A DNA stretch of 64,000 nt. It comes from Hyphococcus aureus (GTDB lineage: Bacteria; Pseudomonadota; Alphaproteobacteria; Caulobacterales; Parvularculaceae). Numbering within the stretch: position 1 is the first letter of the stretch; the number at the start of each line of letters is the position of its first letter. Positions 15,836 to 24,256 of this stretch are shown here, one piece after another. The DNA lies in contig NZ_JBHRSH010000001.1 of assembly GCF_042643165.1 (NCBI RefSeq), positions 1,550,001-1,614,000 on the forward strand. Reading direction: 5' to 3'. Made by a program: the position numbers and the translations under genes. The notes beneath the pieces were generated by a model. It was not told the DNA's origin. It worked only from the letters and a program-made list of their open reading frames with translations, and made no database searches.

Positions 15836-17017
15836 TTAAGCCTTACCCTGCTGTTCTGTCGTCCAGTATGAGACGCACGGGATTTTTGTTTTGTCGCAGC
15901 GGTCAGCGTATTTTCTGGCGATCTCAGTGACCTCTTCAAGCAGGCCTTCCTCGAGAGTGATGGGATCGAGGCCAAGGCCCAGGAGCCGCTGGTTTTCAAC
16001 ATTGAGCTCGTTTTCCGCATCTTCCTTGCGCGGATTGTTCACATATTCAATGCCGGCGCCGGTCTTTGACTCGATAAGCTTGGCGAGATCGCGCACCCGG
16101 TGGGTCTCGGTCATCTGATTGAGGATGCGCACGCGCTCGCCATGCTGCGGCGGCGTTTCAATCGCCAGCTCAATACACTTTACAGTGTCCTGAATGTGGA
16201 TGAAGGCCCGCGTCTGGCCGCCGGTGCCGTGGACAGTCATAGGGAAGCCGACTGCTGCCTGCATCAGGAAGCGGTTCAACACGGTGCCATAGTCGCCGTC
16301 ATAGTCGAAGCGGTTGATCAGGCGTTCGTCTTTCTTGGTCTCTTCTGTTTGCGTGCCCCAGACAATGCCCTGATGGAGATCGGTAATCTTGAGGCCGTCA
16401 TTCTTGTTATAGAACGCGAACAGCAATTGGTCCTGGGTCTTGGTCATGTGATAGATCGAGCCCGGATTTGCTGGATACAAAATCTCTTGGCGGATCTCTT
16501 CGCCCGAATCGGTTTCGATCTTGATTGGCAGATAGCCTTCGGGGATCTTCATCCCTGCGGTGCCATAGCCATAAACGCCCATGGTGCCGAGGTGAACAAG
16601 ATGGGCGTCGACGCCCGACTCAACAATCGCCGCCAGCACATTGTTCGTGGCGTTCAGATTGTTATCCACCGTATAGCGCTTGTGATAGGACGACTTCATG
16701 GAATAGGGCGCGGCGCGCTGTTCGGCGAAGTGCACGATCGCGTCAGGCTCGAAATCCTTGATCAGGTTCATCAGCCGCGAATAGTTTTTCGCCGCGTCGA
16801 TGTTTTCAAACAGGATGCGCCGGCCCGAGACTTCTTCCCAGGCTTTCAGGCGGGTCGAGACCGGCTGGATCGGGGTCAGGCTTTCGACCTCAAGTTCAAT
16901 GTCGATCTTGCGGCGAGAGAGATTGTCCACAATCACCACATCATGGCCCAAATTTGACAGATGCAGCGCCGTCGGCCAGCCGCAAAATCCATCGCCCCCA
17001 ATCACCAGGATCTTCAT
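15836..17017 (-). CDS. sqdB: UDP-sulfoquinovose synthase
   Basis: This 393-residue SDR-type sugar-nucleotide enzyme makes UDP-sulfoquinovose from UDP-glucose and sulfite, the head-group donor of the sulfolipid SQDG. The sequence follows SqdB/SQD1 closely: GGDGFCGWPTALHLS at the NAD site, HFAEQRAAPYSMKS, the Tyr/Lys pair in SIYHMTKTQD, and WGTQTEET. The divergent neighbour is cysH, which produces sulfite. Other SQDG genes (sqdA, sqdC, sqdD) are not adjacent; a GT4 glycosyltransferase 6 kb away may do the last step. The gene appears intact, with an NAD motif from the first residues and a normal length. Confidence 0.93.
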   Translation of the reverse strand: MKILVIGGDGFCGWPTALHLSNLGHDVVIVDNLSRRKIDIELEVESLTPIQPVSTRLKAWEEVSGRRILFENIDAAKNYSRLMNLIKDFEPDAIVHFAEQRAAPYSMKSSYHKRYTVDNNLNATNNVLAAIVESGVDAHLVHLGTMGVYGYGTAGMKIPEGYLPIKIETDSGEEIRQEILYPANPGSIYHMTKTQDQLLFAFYNKNDGLKITDLHQGIVWGTQTEETKKDERLINRFDYDGDYGTVLNRFLMQAAVGFPMTVHGTGGQTRAFIHIQDTVKCIELAIETPPQHGERVRILNQMTETHRVRDLAKLIESKTGAGIEYVNNPRKEDAENELNVENQRLLGLGLDPITLEEGLLEEVTEIARKYADRCDKTKIPCVSYWTTEQQGKA

Positions 17018-17267
17018 ATCGCTTCCTACTCGTCTAAAATTTCAATCTTAAGGTCTTCACCCGTGGCTGCGCCAGAACCGTCAAATGTCCACCTGCATAT
17101 GGGGGCCGCGCCGCCGTTCACGCCGTCATAGAGCCCCCCATGCTAAGGGGCAAGACTATGCCCGAACGCTCCGCCGTTGCACCCGGCCCGATCCCCAGCT
17201 AGCCTTTGGTGCATTGCGGAAAAGGCACGGGTGGCGCGCCCGGGCGCGGGACAAAGGAAAAGCGTCC

Positions 17268-17963
17268 TTGGTTGATGTGGAAGACAGGCTGGGCGCGCTC
17301 AACGCGTTATATGAGGGCAGAAGCGCCGCTGCGATCATTGACCACGCCGTCCACGAGGCGTTCCCCGGCCGGATCGCTTTTGTCTCCTCCTTCGGGGCCG
17401 AATCGGCCGTGCTTTTGCACCTGATGGCCTCGGTCGATCCCTCGATTCCGGTCCTTTTCCTCGACACCAACAAGCTCTTTGGGGAGACGGTGCGTTATCG
17501 GTCGCGGCTGCAACACCAGTTCGGGCTTGAAGATGTGCGGGTGATTGGCCCCAGAAAAGCCGACCTGGAGCGTGAAGACCCCCAGGGCACGCTGTCCATG
17601 CGCGATCCCGACGAATGCTGCCGGTTGCGCAAGGGCGAGCCCTTGACCCGGGCGCTTACCGGGTTCGACTGCTGGGCCACAGGCCGCAAGCGCCACCAGA
17701 CCGATTTCCGCAAGGACATGGATGTCATCGAACATGATGGCGACGCGTATAAACTCAATCCGCTCGCCGCATGGACCCGCGCCGATATCAAGGAATATTT
17801 CTCAGCCCACAAACTGCCCGAGCATCCCTTGGTGCGGCAGGGCTATTTCTCCATCGGCTGCATGCCCTGCACTTCAAAAGTCGAGAGCGAAAATGACGCC
17901 CGCGCCGGACGATGGGCGGGACAGGCGAAAACCGAATGCGGAATTCACACGCCTAAAAAATAA
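17268..17963 (+). CDS. cysH: Assimilatory adenylyl-sulfate (APS/PAPS) reductase
   Basis: This 231-residue enzyme reduces activated sulfate to sulfite in the cytosol. The start is TTG 17268, with AAAGGA about 9 bases upstream; the longer open frame upstream is not protein-like. Motifs are SSFGAESAVLLHL (PP-loop), LFLDTNKLF, DECCRLRK and the late GCMPCTSK. The CC...CxxC set marks the [4Fe-4S] APS-reductase subtype common in alphaproteobacteria; enterobacterial PAPS reductases lack it. It is transcribed divergently from sqdB over a 250-base gap in which GGGGGC/GCCCCC form an inverted repeat (about 17101-17140). Its product, sulfite, is the sulfur donor for SqdB. Confidence 0.92.
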   Translation: MVDVEDRLGALNALYEGRSAAAIIDHAVHEAFPGRIAFVSSFGAESAVLLHLMASVDPSIPVLFLDTNKLFGETVRYRSRLQHQFGLEDVRVIGPRKADLEREDPQGTLSMRDPDECCRLRKGEPLTRALTGFDCWATGRKRHQTDFRKDMDVIEHDGDAYKLNPLAAWTRADIKEYFSAHKLPEHPLVRQGYFSIGCMPCTSKVESENDARAGRWAGQAKTECGIHTPKK

Positions 17964-17966
17964 ATG

Positions 17967-18833
17967 CTATTCAGCGGCAAGGCGTAAGAGATATTGTCCG
18001 TACTGATTTTTCTTCAGCGGTTCGGCGAGCGCTTTTAACTGGTCGCGATCGATGAAGCCGGAACGATAGGCGATTTCTTCCGGGCAGGACACTTTAAGGC
18101 CCTGACGGGTCTCGATGGTCTGGACGAAATGCGCCGCTTCCAGAAGCGATTCATGGGTGCCGGTGTCGAGCCAGGCGAATCCGCGACCGAGCATTTGAAC
18201 GCGAAGCTCGCCGTCATGCATGTACATTTCGTTGAGCGTTGTAATTTCCAGTTCGCCGCGATGGGATGGCTTCACGGCTTTGGCGCGCTCAACGACGGTC
18301 TCATCATAGAAATAAAGTCCCGTGGCGGCGTAATTTGATTTTGGTTTCGCCGGTTTTTCCTCGATGGAGATGGCGTTCCCGTTGGCGTCGAATTCGACGA
18401 CGCCGTAGCGTTCCGGATCGGTCACCTGATAGGCGAAAATCTCCGCGCCTTTCTCCAGCGATGCGGCGGCGCGCAGTTGTTTCGTCAGGCCTTGTCCGTA
18501 GAAAATATTATCGCCGAGCACGAGCGCGCATTTATCGCCGCCAATAAAGTCCTCGCCAATGATGAAAGCCTGAGCGAGCCCGTCTGGAGAGGGCTGGATG
18601 GCGTAGCTGATCTTGATGCCCCATTCCGAACCGTCGCCGAGAAGCCGTTCGAAGGCCGGGCTGTCTTCAGGCGTGGTGATGATGAGCATATCGCGGATGC
18701 CAGCAAGCATCAGAACGCTCAATGGGTAATAAACCATCGGCTTGTCATAGACCGGCGTCAGCTGTTTGGAGACGCCTTTGGTCACCGGGTAAAGCCGTGT
18801 GCCCGAACCGCCGGCGAGAATGATCCCCTTCAT
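17967..18833 (-). CDS. rfbA: Glucose-1-phosphate thymidylyltransferase
   Basis: This 288-residue nucleotidyltransferase forms dTDP-glucose, the first step to dTDP-rhamnose. It has the N-terminal GGSGTRLYPVT with the catalytic Arg, the KPMVYYPLSVL block, LGDNIFYGQG, and the WLDTGTHESLLEA region, all canonical for RfbA/RmlA. The ATG overlaps the stop of rfbD by four bases (ATGA), so rfbD and rfbA are translationally coupled. The gene is last in the rfbB-rfbD-rfbA run and converges on cysH with only a 3-base gap. Confidence 0.95.
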   Translation of the reverse strand: MKGIILAGGSGTRLYPVTKGVSKQLTPVYDKPMVYYPLSVLMLAGIRDMLIITTPEDSPAFERLLGDGSEWGIKISYAIQPSPDGLAQAFIIGEDFIGGDKCALVLGDNIFYGQGLTKQLRAAASLEKGAEIFAYQVTDPERYGVVEFDANGNAISIEEKPAKPKSNYAATGLYFYDETVVERAKAVKPSHRGELEITTLNEMYMHDGELRVQMLGRGFAWLDTGTHESLLEAAHFVQTIETRQGLKVSCPEEIAYRSGFIDRDQLKALAEPLKKNQYGQYLLRLAAE

Positions 18834-19696
18834 TGCGCTTGTCCTTCTTTTTCTAATGCAGCGAAGACCCGGCGCAGTTCTGTGCGCCAGTCCGGCTGGG
18901 CGACCCCGAAATCGCGCTCCACCTTCGCGCAGTCAAGCACCGTGTAGAGAGGGCGCGTCGCTGGGGTTGGATAGTCTTCGGTTTTTATGTGCGAAACCTT
19001 TACGGAAAGGCCGGCGATCTCGAAAATTTTCTCGGCGAAGCCGGCCCAGCTCACTGCCGGAGCGCCCTGAAAGTGATAGAGGCCCGCGCCCGGTGCGCCG
19101 CGATGTTTCTTTCCGGCGATGGCGATGATTGCGCGGGCGATGTCGGCGGCGGCGGTTGGGCCGCCAATCTGGTCGGCGACAATGGTGAGCGCATCGCGCT
19201 CGGCGCCGAGGCGCAGCATGGTTTTGACAAAGTTGCCGCCATATTCGGAGAACACCCAGGAGGTGCGGAGGATGACCGCGCCGGGATGAGCGTTCATGAC
19301 GGCGCTTTCCCCATCGCCCTTCGTGCGGCCGTAAACATTCAACGGATTGATGGCGGCGTTTTCATCAAGACGCGCTTCAAAGGTTCCATCAAAAACATAA
19401 TCCGTCGAAATATGAATGAACGGAACGCCCATTTCAGCGGCCGCCACAGCCATTTCCGCGGGCGCTTCCATGTTGAGGCGGCGCGCCGCCGCCTCATCCG
19501 TTTCGGCTTTGTCTACAGCGGTATAGGCCGAGGCGTTGACGATAATGTCAGGTTTGTTCGCCGTGATTGCATTGCGCGCCGCGCCCGCTTGCATCAGGTC
19601 AGCCTCATCGCGGCCAAGGGCGATGACGCCTTCGCCGCCGATGTCTTGCAAGGCCCGAGCGACCTGTCCGTTTCTGCCAAAAACCAGCATGCGCAT
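18830..19696 (-). CDS. rfbD: dTDP-4-dehydrorhamnose reductase
   Basis: This SDR of 288 residues from ATG 19696 performs the last step of dTDP-L-rhamnose synthesis. The N-terminal GRNGQVARAL is the Rossmann glycine motif, followed by the STDYVFDGTF block and YGRTKGDGE with the catalytic Tyr/Lys. The upstream in-frame extension to 19843 is Arg-rich and non-typical and overlaps the rfbB 3' end, so it was rejected. The ATGA overlap with rfbA indicates one operon. The 3,5-epimerase RfbC, whose product this enzyme reduces, is not encoded in the window. Confidence 0.93.
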   Translation of the reverse strand: MRMLVFGRNGQVARALQDIGGEGVIALGRDEADLMQAGAARNAITANKPDIIVNASAYTAVDKAETDEAAARRLNMEAPAEMAVAAAEMGVPFIHISTDYVFDGTFEARLDENAAINPLNVYGRTKGDGESAVMNAHPGAVILRTSWVFSEYGGNFVKTMLRLGAERDALTIVADQIGGPTAAADIARAIIAIAGKKHRGAPGAGLYHFQGAPAVSWAGFAEKIFEIAGLSVKVSHIKTEDYPTPATRPLYTVLDCAKVERDFGVAQPDWRTELRRVFAALEKEGQAQ

Positions 19697-19740
19697 GACG
19701 CGTGTCGTCCCCCTTGGACTTGATTGCCTGTAGGTTTGGG

Positions 19741-20817
19741 TTAGGCGCTTTGCTTTAAGCCTGATTTCAGGCCCTGACGTTTGGCGACATCGAAGCCGTC
19801 CTGGCGGATCTTTTCCCACCAGTCGCGATTGCCGAGATACCATTTCACGGTGTCGCGCATGCCTTCTTCAATCGTGTGCGCCGGCGTCCAGCCCAATTCA
19901 CGCTCAATCTTGTCGCAATTGATAGCGTAGCGGTGGTCGTGCCCGGGCCTGTCGGTGACGAATTTAATGAGCCCCTTATGCGGCGCATGAGGAGATGCTT
20001 TCAGCTCCTCATCAAGGACTTCGCAGATCATATGAACGAGATCGAGATTGGTGCGCTCTGCGCGCCCGCCGATATTGTATGTTTCTCCGGGCTTGCCTTC
20101 ACGCGCAGCGAGAAGAAGCGCCTCAGCGTGGTCTTCGACATGGAGCCAGTCGCGAATATTGTCGCCCTTGCCATAGATCGGAATGTCGCGGCCTTCGAGG
20201 GCGGCGATGATCACGACAGGAATGAGTTTTTCCGGAAACTGGTACGGCCCGTAATTATTCGAGCAGTTGGTGACGATGACCGGAAGGTCGAATGTCTCGC
20301 GCCAGGCCCGCGCCAGCATGTCGGAGGAGGCTTTGGCGGCGGAGTAGGGCGAGTTCGGCTGATAGGGCGAGGTTTCCGTGAACTCGCCTGTGGGGCCTAA
20401 TGATCCGTACACCTCATCTGTTGAAATATGGTGGAAACGGAAATCCTTCGGCGCATGGCCGCTCGCCTTGTAGCCGCGTGCGGCTTCAAGCAGGCTGTAG
20501 GTTCCGACGATGTTGGTCTGGATGAAAGCGCCGGGCCCATCAATGGAGCGGTCCACATGGGTTTCGGCGGCGAGGTTCATGACCGCGTCCGGCTTGAACT
20601 CGTTCATCAGCCTCGCCATGGCGGCGAAATCGCAGATGTCTTCCTGCGCAAACTGATAACGCGCATTGTCGGCGACCATGGCGACATTTTCGGGATTTGC
20701 GGCATAGGTGAGTTTGTCCACATTCAGGACATCGTCGCCCCTCTCGATCGCGCGGCGGACAACCGCCGATCCGATAAAGCCGGCGCCGCCGGTAACCATA
20801 AGCCTCATGGCCGTCAC
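19741..20817 (-). CDS. rfbB: dTDP-glucose 4,6-dehydratase
   Basis: This 358-residue enzyme converts dTDP-glucose to the 4-keto-6-deoxy sugar. It has GGAGFIGSAVV for NAD, HISTDEVYGSLG with the active-site Thr-Asp-Glu, and YSAAKASSDML with Tyr/Lys. Late blocks such as GWTPAHTIEEGM are canonical. It is the first gene of the rfbB-rfbD-rfbA operon; rfbD starts 44 bases downstream. The first ATG gives three extra residues before MRLMVTGG, so the start could be 20808. Confidence 0.95.
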   Translation of the reverse strand: MTAMRLMVTGGAGFIGSAVVRRAIERGDDVLNVDKLTYAANPENVAMVADNARYQFAQEDICDFAAMARLMNEFKPDAVMNLAAETHVDRSIDGPGAFIQTNIVGTYSLLEAARGYKASGHAPKDFRFHHISTDEVYGSLGPTGEFTETSPYQPNSPYSAAKASSDMLARAWRETFDLPVIVTNCSNNYGPYQFPEKLIPVVIIAALEGRDIPIYGKGDNIRDWLHVEDHAEALLLAAREGKPGETYNIGGRAERTNLDLVHMICEVLDEELKASPHAPHKGLIKFVTDRPGHDHRYAINCDKIERELGWTPAHTIEEGMRDTVKWYLGNRDWWEKIRQDGFDVAKRQGLKSGLKQSA

Positions 20818-20959
20818 TCCTTGTCGTTCTCAGCCAGATAATATCCTCGCGTTGCAGCAAGAATTACGCCGCAAGATTCCCGCGATGGGTGTCTAACACA
20901 GGCCAAGCGTCTTTGTAGCAGCCCTGAGGGAAATCGGGGGTTAATCCGGAGGAGAGAAG

Positions 20960-21034
20960 TGGTGGGCGCACGTGGTTTCGAACCACGGACCTCTACCATG
21001 TCAAGGTAGCGCTCTACCCCTGAGCTATGCGCCC
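20960..21034 (-). tRNA. tRNA-Val (anticodon GAC)
   Basis: On the minus strand a full cloverleaf is visible: acceptor GGGCGCA pairing with TGCGCCC, discriminator A, and an encoded CCA. The D arm is AGCTCAGGGGTAGAGC. The anticodon stem CTACC/GGTAG holds the loop TTGACAT. The T arm is CGTGG-TTCGAAA-CCACG. The loop gives anticodon GAC, reading valine GTC/GTU codons. It lies alone between rfbB and cpdR. Confidence 0.96.
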
Positions 21035-21199
21035 GAAGCGGGACGGGCCCCGCGTCGAAGGGGTCGCTCTCTAACGGGAAACTTTGAGGCGCGCAAGCCT
21101 TCCCGTGCGTGATCAGGAAAAGTGGAAAGCGGTTTTCCGGTTCGACCGCGCGACTGCAAATTTCCGGGTCGGGATCGTCTTTGAGGTTAATTCCGGTCG

Positions 21200-21559
21200 T
21201 CAGGCCGCGACCACACGCTCAACCTCATGGACGAGGTCTTTGAGGTGGAACGGTTTGGACAGGACCTTGGCGTCCTCCGGGGCCTGGTTCGCAGCGTTAA
21301 GCGCCACGGCGGCGAAGCCGGTGATGAACATGATCTTCATTTCCGGGTCGATTTCGGTGGCGCGGCGGGCAAGCTCAATCCCGTCCATGACCGGCATCAC
21401 GATGTCGGTGAGGAGGAGGTCGAATTCGCGCAACTGCAACTCCGTCAGCGCTTCGTCCCCTTGTGCGGCGTCGATGACCGAATGGCCCGCCCGCTCCAGC
21501 GCCTTTTTCAAAAAGCGCCGCATGGAATCGTCGTCTTCAGCCAGTAAAATCGCCGCCAT
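21200..21559 (-). CDS. cpdR: CpdR-like single-domain response regulator
   Basis: This 119-residue protein is just a receiver domain. It has the acidic pocket LLAEDDD near the N-terminus, phospho-acceptor Asp about 51 in LLLTDIVMPVMDG, a conserved Thr in FITGFAA, and the Lys in LSKPFHL. The sequence is of the CpdR type, the alphaproteobacterial regulator that, when unphosphorylated, primes ClpXP to degrade cell-cycle proteins such as CtrA and PdeA. In many relatives this gene neighbours an N-formylglutamate amidohydrolase gene, as here (divergent). The phosphate source would be the CckA-ChpT relay, not encoded in this window. Confidence 0.85.
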   Translation of the reverse strand: MAAILLAEDDDSMRRFLKKALERAGHSVIDAAQGDEALTELQLREFDLLLTDIVMPVMDGIELARRATEIDPEMKIMFITGFAAVALNAANQAPEDAKVLSKPFHLKDLVHEVERVVAA

Positions 21560-21751
21560 TTACGCTAACCCTTGTAATCCGGACCCTTCAGGGCGTTGAT
21601 TGTCCTATATGGGGATCGATTGAGGCCCGATCCGCCGTCTGACTTCAATTTCTGCAAAAACCGCTCCGCTGAGGCTGGATTAACAATATGGCCTTAACGA
21701 ATCCTGCAACTTCACGCTAACATGACGTAAGTCGTTTTGAATTCAAGTCTG

Positions 21752-22675
21752 ATGGAGCCTGCCGCCGCAATGAAGCAGGATATGGAAAGAGAAGGGCGAT
21801 TTCCCTCGCCCCGGGCGGTCGAAGTGCTGGCCCCGCCGGCGGTGCGTTCACCGCTGATCTTCGCGTCGCCTCATTCGGGCCGCGAATATCCCGGCGAGCT
21901 GTTAAAGAATTCCCGGCTTGACCGGCACTCTTTGCGCCAATCCGAAGACAGCTATGTGGACCTGTTGTTTGATGAGGCGCCCCATTTCGGCGCCCCGCTG
22001 CTGCGTGCGCTGTTTCCCCGGGCCTATGTGGATGTGAACCGATCACGCGATGAGCTCGATCCGCGCATGTTCGCCGATGACGTGCCGAAAACCTCCGACA
22101 GCCGGTCTAGCCGGGTGATTGCGGGCCTCGGGGTCATTCCCCGCATCGTCGCGGATGGGCAGGATATATATGGCCGCAAGCTCTATTATCTTGACGCCCG
22201 TGGGCGCCTGGCGGCCTGTTACGATCCCTATCATCGCACTTTGCGCGGCCTGATTGACGAATCCCGGGGCCGTTTCGGCTGCGCCATTCTGATTGACTGC
22301 CATTCCATGCCGTCCGCTGGCGGCGCCCCTTTCCGGGCGGGCGAGCCTCGTATCGACTTTGTTCTCGGGGATCGTTTCGGGTCTTCCTGCGCCCCGTCGA
22401 TTATCCGTTTTGTGGAGGATGTCCTGACCGGCATGGGCTATCAGGTGGCCCGAAATGCGCCGTATGCCGGCGGCTATGTGGCGTCATCTTATGGCCGGCC
22501 CCGCAGCGGCGTTCATGCGCTCCAGATCGAGATCAACCGCGCCCTTTACCTTGATGAGCGGCGCATTGCCCGCACCGAAGGTTTTGAGCCTCTTCGTCGG
22601 AACATGATTTCGCTGATGGAGCGCCTGACAGCATTCGATTCGGATGATTTGCGCTTGCCGCAGGCGGCTGAATAG
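21752..22675 (+). CDS. N-formylglutamate amidohydrolase
   Basis: This zinc amidohydrolase of about 307 residues belongs to the HutG/FGase family, which releases glutamate from N-formylglutamate in histidine breakdown. Motifs include FASPHSGREYP, an RSRDELDPRMF stretch, and LIDCHSMPS with metal-binding His. The start is uncertain: ATG 21752, 21770 or 21782 are all possible and none has a strong ribosome binding site. It is divergent from cpdR. No other hut gene is near, and many alphaproteobacterial copies in this position are not tied to histidine use, so no gene symbol is given. Confidence 0.85.
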   Translation: MEPAAAMKQDMEREGRFPSPRAVEVLAPPAVRSPLIFASPHSGREYPGELLKNSRLDRHSLRQSEDSYVDLLFDEAPHFGAPLLRALFPRAYVDVNRSRDELDPRMFADDVPKTSDSRSSRVIAGLGVIPRIVADGQDIYGRKLYYLDARGRLAACYDPYHRTLRGLIDESRGRFGCAILIDCHSMPSAGGAPFRAGEPRIDFVLGDRFGSSCAPSIIRFVEDVLTGMGYQVARNAPYAGGYVASSYGRPRSGVHALQIEINRALYLDERRIARTEGFEPLRRNMISLMERLTAFDSDDLRLPQAAE

Positions 22676-22706
22676 CGCAAAATCGATAGACCGGCGGCTC
22701 AAAAAT

Positions 22707-22790
22707 AAAAAAAGGCCGCGGCAGAGCCGCGGCCAAAGTCGTTAGGGAGGAAACGCCCAAGAACTGGGCAGCAGCACCGAAGCGCTGCAA
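22707..22790 (-). ncRNA. Predicted small RNA with exposed CCUCCC (anti-Shine-Dalgarno) segment
   Basis: Read on the minus strand, about 83 bases form a complete trans-acting sRNA layout. Hairpin 1 is GCAGCGC-UUCG-GUGCUGC (22788 to 22771), 7 pairs closed by a stable UUCG tetraloop. Hairpin 2 is GCCCA-GUUCU-UGGGC (22769 to 22755). Next is an unpaired GUUUCCUCCCUAACGACUUU with CCUCCC at 22750-22745. The end is an intrinsic terminator, GGCCGCGGC-UCU-GCCGCGGCC, followed by seven U (22734 to 22707). A promoter lies directly upstream on the same strand. No open reading frame uses the segment. The CU-rich segment would pair with ribosome binding sites, as in several alphaproteobacterial sRNAs. Confidence 0.7.
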
Positions 22791-22795
22791 GATCG

Positions 22796-22825
22796 TTTAT
22801 AACACTAACTATTATTGCGACGCAA
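22796..22825 (-). promoter_or_regulatory. Sigma-70 type promoter for the predicted sRNA
   Basis: On the minus strand TTGCGT (22825-22820) and TATAAA (22801-22796) are separated by 18 bases. The region is markedly AT-rich compared with its surroundings. Transcription would begin about 6-8 bases downstream, right before the first sRNA hairpin. Confidence 0.55.
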
Positions 22826-23074
22826 CAAAAAATTTTGCAACGCAGCATTCTTTGGGCGCAAACCGGCTGAACTGAGAAGGAAGCCAGATTTTCCGCCAGT
22901 TTTCCCCAGAATTGCGCCTCCGGCCCTGATCCAAACGTGGTTTTTCAAGCACCCCCCTGAGCCGTAGAACCCCAGTCCGGGCGCTGGAGATTGTCAAATC
23001 GGTCACGGCGCCTTACGCCACGCGGTCTCCTTAACCATCTTACTCGCCGCCCCACTCAGGACAGGTGCCCCGCA

Positions 23075-24256
23075 ATGAGCGACAGCCCAACCCGGACCGA
23101 ACCGATCGAAAAAAAGAAAAGCGCTCTGCGCCGCCTCGGCTCGGGTGTGGGCCGGCTGACGCGCGTTAAGCAGAAATTCGATATGCCCAAAGGCGAGCAG
23201 GGGCTGAAAATCGTCATCGCGACTGACGCCTGGAAACCGCAGTTGAACGGCGTTGTCAGAACGCTGGACACGCTCGGCAAGATCCTCACCGATTTCGGCA
23301 ATGAGGTTCTTTACGTCACGCCAAACGAATTCCGTTCGGTGCCGCTGCCGTCCTATCCAGAGATTCGTTTGTCATTGATGCCGAACCGCAAGGTGTCGAA
23401 GATGATTAACGAGTTTCAGCCCGATGCTGTTCATATCGCGACCGAAGGCCCCATTGGCCGCGCCGCGCGGCGCTTCTGCAAGCGCCGTGGTTACCCGTTT
23501 ACGACCAGCTTTCACACGCGCTTTGCCGAATATGCCAATGAGCGCTGGAAAGTGCCCACAAGCTGGGGCTACGGCATTCTCAAGGATTTTCACAAAGACG
23601 GCGAAACCATGATGGTGGCGACGCCGGGCCTTATGGCGGAACTGAAAGAGCGCGGCTTCACCAATATGAAATTGTGGGCTCGCGGCGTCGATCTGGAGCA
23701 ATTCACGCCAGGCGATCGCTCTTTGCTGGATAAATATGAACGCCCTGTGTTTCTTTATGTTGGCCGGCTCGCTGTTGAAAAAAGCATCGAGGATTTTCTC
23801 GAGGCAAAGCTCCCCGGGACAAAAGTTATCGTCGGCGAGGGACCGCAGCGAGAAGAGCTTGAAGCGAAATATAAAGACGCGGTGTTTACCGGCCCGAAAT
23901 ATGGCGACGAGCTGACAAAATATTATCAGGCGGCGGATGTTTTCGTCTTTCCCTCGCGCACTGACACGTTCGGTCTCGTTAACGTTGAGGCCCTTGCCTG
24001 CGGCGTGCCCGTGGCGGCCTATCCTGTGCGGGGCCCTCTCGAAATTCTCGACGGCGCTCCGGCGGGATGCGGCTCCATGGATGAAGATTTGGCCAAGGCG
24101 TGCATCACCGCCTATGAAAACCGCGATCCCAAGGCCTGCCGCGAATGGGCTGAGAATTTCTCCTGGGAGGCCGCTTCGCGCCAGTTTATCGCCAATCTCG
24201 AAACGCCGGGCTTTGACGAAAACTTCTGGTTGCGCTCAGCAAAGATGATCGACTGA
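23075..24256 (+). CDS. GT4-family glycosyltransferase (possible glycolipid synthase)
   Basis: This 393-residue retaining GT-B glycosyltransferase opens with IVIATDAWKPQLNGVVRTL, the acceptor-side GG-loop region of the GT4 family. It carries the nucleotide-sugar ExxxxxxxE-type block in SRTDTFGLVNVEALACG and has YVGRLAVEKS at the domain linker. The layout resembles the SqdX / DimB / glucuronosyl-diacylglycerol group that glycosylates membrane lipids, so it may use the UDP-sulfoquinovose made by SqdB about 6 kb away; that link is inference. ATG 23075 is chosen over an upstream frame extension. A TTAACCAT motif lies 37 bases before the start. The 250 bases upstream of that hold only the sRNA promoter. 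Confidence 0.82.
   Translation: MSDSPTRTEPIEKKKSALRRLGSGVGRLTRVKQKFDMPKGEQGLKIVIATDAWKPQLNGVVRTLDTLGKILTDFGNEVLYVTPNEFRSVPLPSYPEIRLSLMPNRKVSKMINEFQPDAVHIATEGPIGRAARRFCKRRGYPFTTSFHTRFAEYANERWKVPTSWGYGILKDFHKDGETMMVATPGLMAELKERGFTNMKLWARGVDLEQFTPGDRSLLDKYERPVFLYVGRLAVEKSIEDFLEAKLPGTKVIVGEGPQREELEAKYKDAVFTGPKYGDELTKYYQAADVFVFPSRTDTFGLVNVEALACGVPVAAYPVRGPLEILDGAPAGCGSMDEDLAKACITAYENRDPKACREWAENFSWEAASRQFIANLETPGFDENFWLRSAKMID

Noticed and set aside
21690..21710. CtrA box upstream of cpdR (TTAACAATATGGCCTTAACG)
   Set aside because: The two TTAA halves are 10 bases apart, not the 7 needed for a full CtrA site.
22707..22734. Terminator of the N-formylglutamate amidohydrolase gene
   Set aside because: The T-run is on the minus strand; on the plus strand the stem is followed by AAAGTC, so it serves the minus-strand RNA.
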